A DNA stretch of 64,000 bases from Microvirga sp. BSC39 (GCF_000739015.1 NZ_JPUG01000046.1:1-64000), one strand, 5' to 3'; counted from the stretch's first letter, positions 20,523-29,815 are shown. The notes: generated from the sequence alone by a model not told the origin. Numbers and translations: made by a program.

Positions 20523-20660
20523 TTACCGCCACACGCTCGGGAACGCTGCCGGGGGATCGTCGTCATTGGCGCTTGCGACCGGCTGTGGCTTGATCATTAC
20601 CAGCGGCAGTAGGGCGCGAGCGAACAGTTTCGTGGTGCCGTAGGACAGGATTTGGGCCAT
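20523..20660 (-). CDS. Candidate 45-residue small protein
   Basis: ATG at 20660 is preceded by GTGGAGGCTCCG, a strong ribosome site at good spacing. The product has a hydrophobic stretch (FARALLPLVMI, residues 13-23) after a Lys, then a polar DDD-containing tail, so a signal-like or membrane-associated small protein is possible. It lies in a 660-bp stretch otherwise without a gene. Support is only the ribosome site and composition; conservation is untested. Confidence 0.35.
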   Translation of the reverse strand: MAQILSYGTTKLFARALLPLVMIKPQPVASANDDDPPAAFPSVWR

Positions 20661-20732
20661 CGGAGCCTCCACCGCGGACGGCCGAAAGCTAGCCCCGGAC
20701 GGAACGGTCCGATGTGCTCCCCCGCACTCGGC

Positions 20733-20915
20733 TTACGAGGCAGCCTGACGCGTCAGATTGGAAGAGTGGCTCCGATGCAGGCGAAGCCGCCATCTGGATT
20801 GGGTTTGAGCCGTGTTGTCATTCACGGCCGATGCCGATCCGTGCGTCAGATGGGCCATCGGCACGAGGCCCCCGGCAAAGGCCCGGTCGGTGCAGGCGGA
20901 AATCAGGATTCGCAT
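20733..20915 (-). CDS. Candidate 60-residue small protein
   Basis: ATG at 20915 is preceded by GGGGGAGGCTGACC, a near-perfect ribosome site similar to that of the neighbouring candidate at 20660. The N-terminus MRILISACTDRAFAGG is mildly hydrophobic and the C-terminal half is Arg/Ser/His-rich. It lies 72 bp upstream of the 45-residue candidate on the same strand, so the two could share a transcript. No family recognised. Confidence 0.35.
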   Translation of the reverse strand: MRILISACTDRAFAGGLVPMAHLTHGSASAVNDNTAQTQSRWRLRLHRSHSSNLTRQAAS

Positions 20916-21028
20916 GGTCAGCCTCCCCCAAAGGCTAGGATCAGCTTACGACCACGCTTCGATTTTGGGCGCACTCCGAGGAGGTAGCCCGGCTGCTCTG
21001 GGGAGGTAGCTGGGCAGGGGCGCTTCCG

Positions 21029-21079
21029 GAGCATCGTGCCCGATCCAGAAAGTGCGCTCCACTTCCGGGTCCGATCCTT
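21029..21079. repeat. Palindromic intergenic repeat, family 2 copy c
   Basis: Imperfect palindrome beginning GAGCATCGTGCCCGATCC and ending GGGTCCGATCCTT, with an AAGTGC/CACTT core. It matches the layout of the two copies at 36871-36982 and ends at the stop codon of the ABC-F gene. Confidence 0.6.
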
Positions 21080-22956
21080 CAGGCGCCGGCTTCCTCGATC
21101 TCGCTGCTCAGGGCCAGCCACTCCTCCTCGACCGTTTCCAGGGTGGACGCGGCCTCCGCGCGCATTCTGGACAGCTCGGAGGCCTTTGCCGGATCCTTCT
21201 GGAAGGCGGTGCCGTCCGCAAGAGCGGCATCGACCCTGCCGATGACGTCCGTGAGTTTCGCCATCCGGCTCTCAAGAGCCTCGAGCTTCTTGCGCAGGGG
21301 GGCAAGGGCCGCCCGGCGCTCGGCAGCGGCCCGGCGCCCGTCGGTCTTGGAGGCGGTAGGAGCCTGCGGCCTGTCGGAGCGCTTCTGCGGATCGAGCTCT
21401 CCCGAGAGGACGAGCTGGCGGTAATCGTCCATGTCGCCGTCGAACGGCTTCACGCTGCCGTTGCCGACAATCCAGAGCCGGTCCGCGCAGGCCTCGATCA
21501 GGAAGCGGTCGTGGCTGACCAGGATGACAGCCCCCGTATAGTCGTTGATCGCCTCCATCAGGGCCGTGCGGCTGTCGATGTCGAGGTGGTTTGTCGGCTC
21601 GTCGAGGATGAGCAGGTGAGGCCCGTTGAAGGCGGCAAGCCCCATGAGCAGGCGCGCCTTCTCGCCGCCCGAGAGGGCGGAGACCGGCGTATCGGCCTTC
21701 GCTCCGGGGAAGCCGATCTGCGCCGTGCGGGCGCGGATCCTGGCGACAGGCGTATCCGGCATGCGCTCCGCCACATGATCGTAGGCCGTGGCCTTCGGAT
21801 TGAGCTCGTCGAGCTGGTGCTGGGCGAAGTAGGCCACGTCCATGCGCGTGGGCGTGCGCATCTCGCCCTTCATGGGCGCGAGCCTGCCGCCAATGAGCTT
21901 GCAGAAGGTGGACTTGCCGTTGCCGTTGGAGCCCAGCAGCGCGATCCGGTCATCCGGTGAGATCGTCAGGTTGAGGCGGTCGAGGACGATGCGCTCGCCG
22001 TAGCCGACGGCGCCGCTCTCGACCGTGATCAGCGGCGGAGCGGCGGGGCGCTCCGGCCCCGGCAGATTGAAGGGCAGCACGTCGTCTTCCACGATGGTCG
22101 TAATCGCCTCCATCTTCTCCAGCCGCTTGACGCGGGACTGCGCCTGCCTGGCCTTGGAGGCCTTGGCCTTGAAGCGGTCGACAAACGCCTGGAGGTGCTT
22201 GCGCTCGGCCTCCTGCTTGGCTGCCGCCTTTGCAGTGAGTTCGCGCTTTTCGGCGTATTGCTTGGCGAAGGACGTGTAGCCGCCGCGATAGATCGCAAGC
22301 TTGCCCCGGTCGAGATGAAGGATGTGGTTGACGCAGGTGTCGAGCAGCTCGCGGTCGTGGCTGATCACCAGCACGGTATGCGGGTAGCGCCCCAGATAAT
22401 CGTAGAGCCAGAGGGTGCCCTCCAGGTCGAGATAGTTGGTCGGCTCGTCGAGGAGCAGCAGGTCGGGCTCCGTGAAGAGCACGGCGGCCAAGGCCACGCG
22501 CATGCGCCAGCCGCCGGAGAAATCCGAGCAGGGTCGGTTCTGCGCTTCGGCATCGAAGCCGAGGCCGTGGAGAATGGAGGCCGCGCGGGCAGGGGCCGAA
22601 TGGGCGCCGATATCGGTCAGCCGCGTCTCGATCTCGGCCCGGCGAAGGCCGTCTGCGGTTTCGGCCTCGGCGAGCAGGGCGGCGCGCTCCTTGTCGGCGG
22701 CGAGCACCACCTCGATCAGGGTCTCGGGCCCGCCCGGAGCCTCCTGGGCGACGGCGCCGATCTTCATGCCGCGGGGCAGGGTGACGGTACCGCTCTCGGT
22801 GGCGAGGTCGCCCTGGATGATCTTGAACAGGGTTGTCTTGCCCGCACCGTTGCGCCCGACGAGGCCCACCTTCGCACCGTCAGGCAGGTTGAAGGAGGCA
22901 CGGTCGAGGATCAGCCGGTCGCCGATGCGGTAGGTCAGGTCGTTAACGTGGAGCAT
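21079..22956 (-). CDS. ABC-F family ATPase (Uup/YheS-like)
   Basis: Soluble protein with two ABC ATPase domains and no membrane part; ABC-F members act on ribosomes or translation factors. It has 625 residues. First Walker A GRNGAGKTT (about 34-42) with signature FSGGWRMRVALA. A charged linker (PtIM-like, KASKARQAQSRVKRLEKME) follows. The second Walker A is GSNGNGKST with signature LSGGEKARLLMG and SHDRFLIEACAD. The C-terminal region from about 530 is a charged coiled coil, as in YheS/Uup proteins. Which subfamily it belongs to needs a tree. Confidence 0.88.
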   Translation of the reverse strand: MLHVNDLTYRIGDRLILDRASFNLPDGAKVGLVGRNGAGKTTLFKIIQGDLATESGTVTLPRGMKIGAVAQEAPGGPETLIEVVLAADKERAALLAEAETADGLRRAEIETRLTDIGAHSAPARAASILHGLGFDAEAQNRPCSDFSGGWRMRVALAAVLFTEPDLLLLDEPTNYLDLEGTLWLYDYLGRYPHTVLVISHDRELLDTCVNHILHLDRGKLAIYRGGYTSFAKQYAEKRELTAKAAAKQEAERKHLQAFVDRFKAKASKARQAQSRVKRLEKMEAITTIVEDDVLPFNLPGPERPAAPPLITVESGAVGYGERIVLDRLNLTISPDDRIALLGSNGNGKSTFCKLIGGRLAPMKGEMRTPTRMDVAYFAQHQLDELNPKATAYDHVAERMPDTPVARIRARTAQIGFPGAKADTPVSALSGGEKARLLMGLAAFNGPHLLILDEPTNHLDIDSRTALMEAINDYTGAVILVSHDRFLIEACADRLWIVGNGSVKPFDGDMDDYRQLVLSGELDPQKRSDRPQAPTASKTDGRRAAAERRAALAPLRKKLEALESRMAKLTDVIGRVDAALADGTAFQKDPAKASELSRMRAEAASTLETVEEEWLALSSEIEEAGA

Positions 22957-23159
22957 GCCGCCTTTTGGCGCGGGAAGACCGCTCTGGCAAGGTGTTTAGG
23001 CGGCTTCGCCGCTTTGCAGCCGCCTCGCATAAGGTCCGGCGATAGCCGAAATCGCCAGTGACAGGATCCTGAAGGCCTGACAAAGGGATACGGCATTTCT
23101 CCCGTACCGTCAGTTCGGAATATATGCTATAGCCAAGATATCGTGCAGGGAGGAAACCG

Positions 23160-23846
23160 ATGGGGCGGCTCACTGGGATCAAGTTGTTCAAGGGCCTGGA
23201 GATCGACCTTACGCCGTTCGAGTCACGAGCCAACTGGCGCCGCTTCGATCCGGAAGAGGTATTGGTCGACTTCGACGAGCCTTCCACGGACGTCTATTTC
23301 CTTCTCTCCGGCGAGGTGCGGGTCCTCATGCGCACGGCTTCCGGCAAGGAAGTCATCCTCCACGAGATGAAGCCCGGCGACCTGTTCGGCGAACTGGCGG
23401 CCCTCGACGGCGTTCCCCGCTCCGCGAACGTCACGGCGCTCACCCGGGGCGAAGCCTGCGTGATGCCGGCCTCGGTGTTCAAGGAGATGCTCTTCTCCCA
23501 TCAGCCAGTGGCCGAGCGCCTGTTCTGCCTCATGGCGTCCCGAATCCGCGAGCTGAATGCCCGCTTCATGGAGCAGACGGTGCTCGATCTGCGGCATCGG
23601 CTCTATTCGGAGCTCCTGCGCCTGTCGACGCCGCGGCAGGACAAGTCGGGCGAGCGGGTGATCACGCCGCCGCCCTTCCATCATATCGTGGCCGCCCGCA
23701 TCGGCTGCCGCCGCGAGCAGATCACCCGCGAGTTCACCATGCTGACCCAGGAGGGGCTGATCGAGCGCACCAGGGGCGCCCTAATCCTGCGCCAACCGGA
23801 CGTGCTCAAGGAGCGGGTTGCCGAGGCATTCCGGACCGATCATTAG
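23160..23846 (+). CDS. Crp/Fnr family transcription regulator
   Basis: 228 residues: an N-terminal cyclic-nucleotide-binding-type beta-barrel (about 20-130; PGDLFGELAALDGVPRSANVTA holds the PBC-like motif with Arg) and a C-terminal winged helix (about 150-220; ARIGCRREQITREFTML). The PBC-like GELAALDGxPRSA suggests that it could bind cAMP or cGMP. No cysteine cluster of the Fnr type is present. The ATG follows GGGAGGAAACCG. It overlaps the convergent DMT gene by 4 bp. The genes it controls are not evident. Confidence 0.88.
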   Translation: MGRLTGIKLFKGLEIDLTPFESRANWRRFDPEEVLVDFDEPSTDVYFLLSGEVRVLMRTASGKEVILHEMKPGDLFGELAALDGVPRSANVTALTRGEACVMPASVFKEMLFSHQPVAERLFCLMASRIRELNARFMEQTVLDLRHRLYSELLRLSTPRQDKSGERVITPPPFHHIVAARIGCRREQITREFTMLTQEGLIERTRGALILRQPDVLKERVAEAFRTDH

Positions 23847-24757
23847 GCGACCGCTGCTGCACGCTTGCCCTCCGTGAGGGCGAGCGCCGTGGCGGACAGC
23901 ATCACGGCCATTCCGACCGCCTCCGGCCAGCCGAAGGCCTCGTTCGCGAAGGCGACGCCCACGGCGACCGCCACAACGGGGCTGACGAACGAATAGAGCC
24001 CGGCCCGGAAGGCGCCCCAGTCGCGCACCAGCCAGAGATAAATCGAGAAACCTCCGAGCGAGCCGCCGAGGACGAGGATGATCAGGCCCATGATCGCTCG
24101 CCCGTCCATGAGCCCCACGAAATAGGCGGGATCGTAACCCTCGACCAGGAGCGACACGGGGATAAGCCCGAGGGCGCCGATGCTCGTCTCCCAGAAGGCC
24201 AGGGTGATCGGGTGCATTGCCTGCATCAGCGGGCGGCTGACCACCGCGCCCCAGGCATAGCTGAGGGTCGCGACGGCCACAGCGGCAAGGCCGAGCAGGG
24301 CGCCATCCTGCGCCGAACCCGTCCGCCCGGAGAAGAGCATCACAAGTCCCAGGACCCCGAGGGCAATCGCTCCCAGCCTGCGCGGCGTAATGCGCTCCTG
24401 CCGATAGAGGGCACCGATGAGGATGAGGAAGATCGGCATGAGGGAGAGGTTGACGATCGACGACAGGCCGGTCGGGGCTCGGGCCACGCCCCAGAAGAGC
24501 AGGCTGTAGCAGCCGGTCGTGATGAGAAGCGACGCGGCAATGACACGCCACGGCTGCACCATCTTCAACGGCAGCCCCTTGGCGAGAATGAAGGCGAGGT
24601 AGCAGAGGCCGGCGAGCAGGAAGCGTATCATCGCCAGGAAGATCGGCGGCACGGCCTCGGAGGCGATCTTCATGGGAAGCCAGGTCAGGCCCCAGATCAG
24701 CGCCATCGCGGCAAAGGCCGCGATATGTCCTGCTCCGCTGCCCTCACGCTTTCTCAT
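23843..24757 (-). CDS. DMT-family (EamA) membrane transporter
   Basis: 304 residues, with ten predicted membrane helices in two EamA repeats; the N-terminal repeat begins FAAMALIWGLTWLPMKIA and the second repeat is near residues 155-290. EamA proteins commonly export metabolites or amino acids; the substrate here is unknown. It ends in a convergent 4-bp overlap with the Crp/Fnr gene. Confidence 0.85.
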   Translation of the reverse strand: MRKREGSGAGHIAAFAAMALIWGLTWLPMKIASEAVPPIFLAMIRFLLAGLCYLAFILAKGLPLKMVQPWRVIAASLLITTGCYSLLFWGVARAPTGLSSIVNLSLMPIFLILIGALYRQERITPRRLGAIALGVLGLVMLFSGRTGSAQDGALLGLAAVAVATLSYAWGAVVSRPLMQAMHPITLAFWETSIGALGLIPVSLLVEGYDPAYFVGLMDGRAIMGLIILVLGGSLGGFSIYLWLVRDWGAFRAGLYSFVSPVVAVAVGVAFANEAFGWPEAVGMAVMLSATALALTEGKRAAAVA

Positions 24758-24827
24758 TACCCGCTCCCAGCCGATTGCGGGTCAGACTAGTAAAGCGCAG
24801 GGCAGCGGGAAAGCTCGAACTGGGTCC

Positions 24828-25496
24828 TTACTGCCTCGGGGCATCAGGCCCATAGGCCGCGAAGAAGACCCGCAGGGCATTCTCGACGTTCTTTTGGATC
24901 TGCTCTTCGGTCGGCGGTTCGCCGACGGAAAAGAGCAGGCGTCGCAGCATGCCCGAGACGCAGAGGTCGAGGAAATGCTGGGCGGCGACCCCGGTGTCCT
25001 CGATGGAAAGCCGTCCCGCCTCGACCTGCCGGTCGAAATAGGCCTTGAGCCGGGCGATGCCCTGGCAGGGACCGGCCTCATAGAAGGCCTGTCCCAGGCG
25101 CGGGAACTTCTCCGCCGCGCCCATGACCATGCGGATTGAGGAGATATGCTCAGGCTTGCCCATGCGGCGCAGGTAGCTCAGGCCGAGGGTTCTCAGGACG
25201 CCACGAACATCGGGATCTTCCGGGTCGAGCTTGAACAGAACCTCCGCCAGGCCCCGTTTCTCTTCCGTCGTCAGAGCCTCGAACAGGCTCTCCTTGCTGT
25301 CGAAATAGACATAGAGCGTGCCCTTCGAGACGCCGGCAACCTTGGCGATCTCACCCATGCTGGCGCCGTCGAACCCTTGCACCAGAAACACCTTGCGGGC
25401 GCCTTCCAGGATCTGGCGGGGCTTGGCGCTCTCGGGGCTCTCCTCGACAGCTGGAGAGAGTTCTCGATCCTGATCGCTGTCATGCACGGCGGTCAT
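24828..25496 (-). CDS. TetR family repressor of the adjacent emrAB-type efflux genes
   Basis: 222 residues from the ATG at 25496; a TTG at 25544 is possible but would sit inside the operator. The N-terminal HTH (GARKVFLVQGFDGASM, then GVSKGTLYVYFDSKE) is clear, and the C-terminal domain resembles the AcrR/TetR C-terminal type. It is divergent from the emrA-emrB genes, and a perfect palindrome lies between them. The expected role is repression of the pump and of itself, released by a toxic ligand; this is inferred from layout. Confidence 0.88.
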   Translation of the reverse strand: MTAVHDSDQDRELSPAVEESPESAKPRQILEGARKVFLVQGFDGASMGEIAKVAGVSKGTLYVYFDSKESLFEALTTEEKRGLAEVLFKLDPEDPDVRGVLRTLGLSYLRRMGKPEHISSIRMVMGAAEKFPRLGQAFYEAGPCQGIARLKAYFDRQVEAGRLSIEDTGVAAQHFLDLCVSGMLRRLLFSVGEPPTEEQIQKNVENALRVFFAAYGPDAPRQ

Positions 25497-25523
25497 GGCT
25501 TCTATAATTTCCTTTAAAGTCCA

Positions 25524-25552
25524 TTGACCGAACGGTTCGGTCAAATCATATA
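25524..25552 (+). promoter_or_regulatory. TetR operator overlapping the emrA promoter
   Basis: A 21-bp perfect palindrome occupies 25524-25544: half site TTGACCGAAC, central G, then the mirror half. Its first six bases TTGACC can serve as a -35 element, and 17 bp later CATATA (25547-25552) fits a -10 element for emrA. A repressor bound here would block the promoter. Confidence 0.8.
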
Positions 25553-25631
25553 TGGCAGGCGCACAACACAGATCAAGGCCTGTCTGGCAGTTCAGTGCTT
25601 ACGGATTCTGCAGGCCTTGCAGAGGTTTAAC

Positions 25632-26819
25632 ATGGCTTATCGGGAAGAGTTCGAGCAGGGCGCTAAGAGCGGCACCGAAGGCGCCGTCGATGCGCCGGCA
25701 CGCCAGACCGGGCAGGGTGCTCCCGAAGTGGCTGCGCCCGAGGCCAAGAAGAAGGGCCTTGGCAAGAAGCCGCTGATCCTGGCGGTCATGGCCGGCGCGC
25801 TGGCGTTTGGCGGCTACGAGGGCCACGAATGGTGGACCAACGGCCGTTTCATGGTCTCCACCGAAGACGCTTATGTGCAGGCGGACATCACGATCCTGTC
25901 GGCCAAGGTGTCCGGCTATGTGCAATCCGTGGCCGTCACCAACAACCAGAGCATCAAGGCGGGCGACCTGATCGCCAAGATCGACGACGGCGATTACCGC
26001 TTCGCCCTCCAGTCGGCCAGGGACAAACTCGCGACGCAGCAGAGTGCCGTCACGCGCATCGGCCGCCAGATCGAGGCGGGTCGCGCCTCCGTGGCGCAGG
26101 CCCAGGCGCAGATCGCCGCCGCGAAGGCCGAGGCCGAGCGTGCCGAGAGCGACTATGCCCGCCAGCAGCAGCTCGCCCGCTCCGACTTCACCAGCCGGGC
26201 CGCGCTCGAGAACGCCAAGGCTGCCCGCGACCGGGCCCAGGCCAATGTGCAGAGCGCCGAAGCAGCTTTCGCTGCCGCCAGGGCGAATGTCGACGTTCTC
26301 GACGCGCAGCAGAACGAGGCTCGCCGCGTGGCCGCCGAGCAGCAGACTTCCGTCGAGAAGGCGGAGCGCGACCTTACCTTCACGGAGATCCGCGCGCCGG
26401 TCGATGGCGTCATCGGCAACAAGGCCATGGAGGTCGGCACCTTTGTGCAGCCCGGCGCCCGCCTGGCGGCTCTCGTGCCCATGACCAGCGTGCATGTGGA
26501 CGCCAATTTCAAGGAGACGCAGATCGCGTCCCTGAAGGTCGGCCAGAAGGTGCGCATCGAAGTCGATGCCTTTCCGGATGCCGACGTGATCGGCACGGTG
26601 GAGAGCGTCTCGCCAGCTTCGGGCGCCGTGTTCAGCCTGCTGCCGCCGGAGAACGCTACCGGCAACTTCACCAAGATCGTTCAGCGCGTGCCCGTGCGGG
26701 TCTCCGTCGATCCGGAGACCGTCCAGAAGGGCATCCTGCGTCCCGGCCTCTCCGTGGTCGTGGACGTGGATACGCGCACCTCGACTGAACCTGAAAAGAC
26801 GGCCAGCCTCAAAGAGTAA
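25632..26819 (+). CDS. emrA: HlyD/EmrA-type membrane fusion protein
   Basis: Periplasmic adaptor of a tripartite drug pump. It has 395 residues from the ATG at 25632. A short cytoplasmic region (with KKKGLGKK) is followed by one membrane anchor (about 47-62, LILAVMAGALAFGGY). The barrel-sandwich/lipoyl halves (STEDAYVQADITILSAKVSGYV and TEIRAPVDGVIGNK) flank a long Ala/Gln-rich coiled-coil hairpin (about 125-240). It is 6 bp upstream of emrB. Control by the adjacent TetR is likely. Confidence 0.92.
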   Translation: MAYREEFEQGAKSGTEGAVDAPARQTGQGAPEVAAPEAKKKGLGKKPLILAVMAGALAFGGYEGHEWWTNGRFMVSTEDAYVQADITILSAKVSGYVQSVAVTNNQSIKAGDLIAKIDDGDYRFALQSARDKLATQQSAVTRIGRQIEAGRASVAQAQAQIAAAKAEAERAESDYARQQQLARSDFTSRAALENAKAARDRAQANVQSAEAAFAAARANVDVLDAQQNEARRVAAEQQTSVEKAERDLTFTEIRAPVDGVIGNKAMEVGTFVQPGARLAALVPMTSVHVDANFKETQIASLKVGQKVRIEVDAFPDADVIGTVESVSPASGAVFSLLPPENATGNFTKIVQRVPVRVSVDPETVQKGILRPGLSVVVDVDTRTSTEPEKTASLKE

Positions 26820-26825
26820 GGAACC

Positions 26826-28421
26826 ATGGCTGCATCGGCTGCCATCCCGAACAAGCCGCAAGGCTCCATGCCGGCCGCGAAGCCGGCGCCCGTGAGCGGG
26901 CGTCGGACCTTCGCGTTCTTCTGCATGGTCTTCGGCATGTTCATGGCGATCCTGGACATTCAGATCGTTTCCGCGTCGCTCGCCGAAATCCAGGCCGGTC
27001 TCTCCGCGTCGTCGGAGGAAATCTCCTGGGTGCAGACGAGCTACCTGATCGCGGAAGTGATCATGATCCCGCTGTCGGGCACGCTCTCGCGCGTGCTCTC
27101 CACGCGCTGGATGTTCGTGATCGCGTCCGGCGGCTTCACGTTCATGAGCTTCATGTGCGCGACGGCCACGAACATCGATCAGATGATCGTCTATCGCGCG
27201 CTGCAGGGCTTCATCGGCGGCGGCATGATCCCGACCGTTTTCGCCTCGGCCTTCACGATCTTCCCGCCGGAAAAGCGGCCTGTGATCTCGCCGATTATCG
27301 GTCTTGTGGCGACCCTCGCACCGACTATCGGCCCGACGCTCGGCGGCTATCTCACCGATCTGTTCTCCTGGCACTGGTTATTCCTCGTCAACATCGTGCC
27401 CGGTATCCTGGTCACGATCTCCACCTATCTGCTGGTGGACTTCGACGAGCCTGATCTCAGCCTCTTCAAGAGCTTCGATTGGGCCGGCCTCGGCTTCATG
27501 GCGGCCTTCCTCGGCAGCCTGGAATACGTGCTGGAGGAGGGCCCTCTGAACGACTGGTTCCAGGACGAGCTGGTGCTGATCCTCACCATCGTGTGCGTGG
27601 TCGGCGGCCTGGGCTTCTTCTACCGGGCTTTCACGGCGAAGCAGCCGATCGTGGACCTGCGCGCGTTTGCCGACCGCAACTTTCTCGCGGGCTCCTCCTT
27701 CAGCTTCGTCATGGGCATCGGCCTCTACGGCCTGACCTATCTCTACCCGGTCTATCTCGGCGGCGTGCGGGGCTATTCGTCCCTGCAGATCGGCGAGACC
27801 ATGTTCGTGTCCGGCGCGACCATGTTCCTGATGGCGCCGGTGGCGGGTGTCCTGTCCCGCAAGATGGATCCGCGCATCATGATGGCCATCGGCTTTGCCG
27901 CCTTCGCCTTCGGCACGTGGATGATGAGCGGCCTGACCAAGGACTGGGATTTCTGGGAGCTGCTCGTGCCTCAGATCTTCCGGGGCGTCGGCCTGATGAT
28001 CTGCATGGTGCCGATCAACAACATCGCGCTCGGCACCTTGCCGCCGGACAGGATCAAGAACGCGTCGGGGCTCTACAACCTCACCCGTAATTTGGGCGGT
28101 GCCGTGGGTCTGGCGCTCATCAACACGGGGATCAACGACCGCCTTGACCTCCATGTCGAGCGCCTGCGCGAGAGCGTGAACTGGGGCCGGTCCGCGGCCG
28201 TCGAGACGCTGAACGCCATGACCCTGAAGTTCCAGTCCCTCGGTCCGGATGCCGGCACGGCTGCGATCAAGACCCTGTCCAACATGGTCCACCGCGAGGC
28301 GATGGTCATGGCCTTCGCGGATGTGTTCCTTCTGCTGACGATCCTGTTCCTGGGCCTGATCCTCGCCCTGCCGTTCATCAAGAAGCCCCGGGCCGCTCCT
28401 GCCGGTGGCGGTGGGCACTAA
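26826..28421 (+). CDS. emrB: MFS multidrug exporter, DHA2 (EmrB) type
   Basis: Proton-driven 14-helix exporter of 531 residues. The first helix includes FGMFMAILDIQIVSASLAEIQ, with the D1 motif LDxQIV typical of DHA2; motif C-like GLVATLAPTIGPTLGGYL is at about 155-175. The C-terminus is Pro/Gly-rich. It forms a pump with the upstream EmrA protein; the outer-membrane channel is not encoded here. An intrinsic terminator follows. Confidence 0.92.
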   Translation: MAASAAIPNKPQGSMPAAKPAPVSGRRTFAFFCMVFGMFMAILDIQIVSASLAEIQAGLSASSEEISWVQTSYLIAEVIMIPLSGTLSRVLSTRWMFVIASGGFTFMSFMCATATNIDQMIVYRALQGFIGGGMIPTVFASAFTIFPPEKRPVISPIIGLVATLAPTIGPTLGGYLTDLFSWHWLFLVNIVPGILVTISTYLLVDFDEPDLSLFKSFDWAGLGFMAAFLGSLEYVLEEGPLNDWFQDELVLILTIVCVVGGLGFFYRAFTAKQPIVDLRAFADRNFLAGSSFSFVMGIGLYGLTYLYPVYLGGVRGYSSLQIGETMFVSGATMFLMAPVAGVLSRKMDPRIMMAIGFAAFAFGTWMMSGLTKDWDFWELLVPQIFRGVGLMICMVPINNIALGTLPPDRIKNASGLYNLTRNLGGAVGLALINTGINDRLDLHVERLRESVNWGRSAAVETLNAMTLKFQSLGPDAGTAAIKTLSNMVHREAMVMAFADVFLLLTILFLGLILALPFIKKPRAAPAGGGGH

Positions 28422-28441
28422 GAGGCAACCTCCACGACTCC

Positions 28442-28469
28442 AGCCCGGCCACAGGCCGGGCTTTTCTTT
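28442..28469 (+). terminator. Intrinsic terminator of the emrAB operon
   Basis: Perfect 9-bp stem agcccggcc (28442-28450) with ggccgggct (28454-28462), loop ACA, followed by TTTCTTT. Confidence 0.85.
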
Positions 28470-28643
28470 GAACAGGCCCGGTCGAGGATGGCCCGCTGCC
28501 GCGGCGGCAAAAAGATGCCGATGGGTGAGGGCAGGCAGACGGCGCAAAGCATGGGGACGCAGGGCTTTTAAGCTGTTGTTCTGGCAGCCCAAACATCATA
28601 GTTTGCGCCCAGGTTTTTCTCAGACAGGTGAAGTTCAAGCATC

Positions 28644-29813
28644 TTGCCTCCTCCAACCCGTCAATCCGCCTCCGTCGGCGCCGTGCGCCGCTCCTTCGCC
28701 CCCTGGGCGAATCCCGATGCCAAGCCGCTCATCCGCTTCGAGAACGTCACGAAACGTTTCGGCGAGTCCACTGCGGTCGATCATCTCTCCCTGGACATCT
28801 TCGAAGGCGAGTTCTTCTGCCTGCTGGGCCCCTCCGGCTGCGGCAAGACGACCCTCATGCGCATGCTCGCCGGCTTCGAGACCCCGACCGAGGGCACGAT
28901 TACCTTGGGCGACCAGAACCTGGCGGGCGTACCGCCCTATCGGCGGCCCGTGAACATGATGTTCCAGTCCTATGCGCTCTTCCCGCATATGAGCGTGGAG
29001 AAGAACATCGCCTTCGGGCTCAAGCAGGACGGGATGCCGAAGGACCAGATCGCCGACCGGGTGGGCGAGATGCTGCGCCTCGTCCAGCTCGAGAAGCTCG
29101 CCCGCCGCTACCCCAGCCAGCTCTCCGGCGGCCAGCGTCAGCGCGTGGCGCTCGCCCGGGCTCTCGCCAAGAAGCCCAAGGTGCTGCTCCTCGACGAGCC
29201 GCTCGGCGCCCTCGACAAGAAGCTGCGCGAGGAGACCCAGTTCGAGCTGATGGACATCCAGCACGATCTCCACATGACCTTCGTGGTCGTCACCCACGAT
29301 CAGGAGGAGGCCATGACCATGGCCGACCGGATCGCCGTGATGGACCATGGCCGGATCGTGCAGGTCGCCACGCCGGGCGAGATCTATGAGCAGCCCAAGA
29401 CCCGCTTCATCGCCGAGTTCGTGGGCGACGTGAACATCATCGAAGGCCATGTCCAGGGTCAGGAGAACGGCCTCTGGCGGGTGAAGACGTCCTCGGCCGA
29501 AGTGCCGCTCACCATCGACGATCCGGACGAGGTGCTGCATTCCGGCCAGCCCGTGGCGATTGCCGTGAGGCCGGAAAAGATGGTGATCCAGCGCGACCCG
29601 CCGGGGCCTGGCGCCATCAACGTGCTCACCGGCGAGGTGTGGGACATCGGCTATCTGGGCGACTGGACCGTTTATCGGGTCAAGCTCGCCACCGGAGAGA
29701 TCCTGCGCGTGACCCGCGCCAACGCTTCCCGCTTCGTCGAGAGCCCCATCGAGTGGGACGAGCAGGTCTATGTCACCTTCGCGCCGGATGCGGCGGTGAT
29801 CCTGGCGGAATAG
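28644..29813 (+). CDS. potG: Polyamine-type ABC transporter ATPase (PotA/PotG-like)
   Basis: ATP-binding subunit, 389 residues. Walker A GPSGCGKTT (about 72-80), signature LSGGQRQRVALARAL, Walker B LLLDEPLGALD, and a C-terminal TOBE domain (about 300-389, VRPEKMVI). The N-terminus with RRSFAPW and KPLIRFENVTKRFG matches the PotG group. The start is uncertain: TTG at 28644 is assumed, and GTG at 28683 is an alternative. It is followed after 2 bp by two permease genes. No binding-protein gene precedes it; the 222-bp gap upstream has only the emrB terminator. Confidence 0.88.
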   Translation: MPPPTRQSASVGAVRRSFAPWANPDAKPLIRFENVTKRFGESTAVDHLSLDIFEGEFFCLLGPSGCGKTTLMRMLAGFETPTEGTITLGDQNLAGVPPYRRPVNMMFQSYALFPHMSVEKNIAFGLKQDGMPKDQIADRVGEMLRLVQLEKLARRYPSQLSGGQRQRVALARALAKKPKVLLLDEPLGALDKKLREETQFELMDIQHDLHMTFVVVTHDQEEAMTMADRIAVMDHGRIVQVATPGEIYEQPKTRFIAEFVGDVNIIEGHVQGQENGLWRVKTSSAEVPLTIDDPDEVLHSGQPVAIAVRPEKMVIQRDPPGPGAINVLTGEVWDIGYLGDWTVYRVKLATGEILRVTRANASRFVESPIEWDEQVYVTFAPDAAVILAE

Positions 29814-29815
29814 CC

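Noticed and set aside
20918..21034. 38-codon minus-strand frame whose stop overlaps the ribosome site of the 60-residue candidate
   Set aside because: Its start is inside a palindromic repeat and has no ribosome site.
24828..25544. TetR start at the TTG at 25544
   Set aside because: It would begin inside the operator palindrome; the ATG at 25496 is better.
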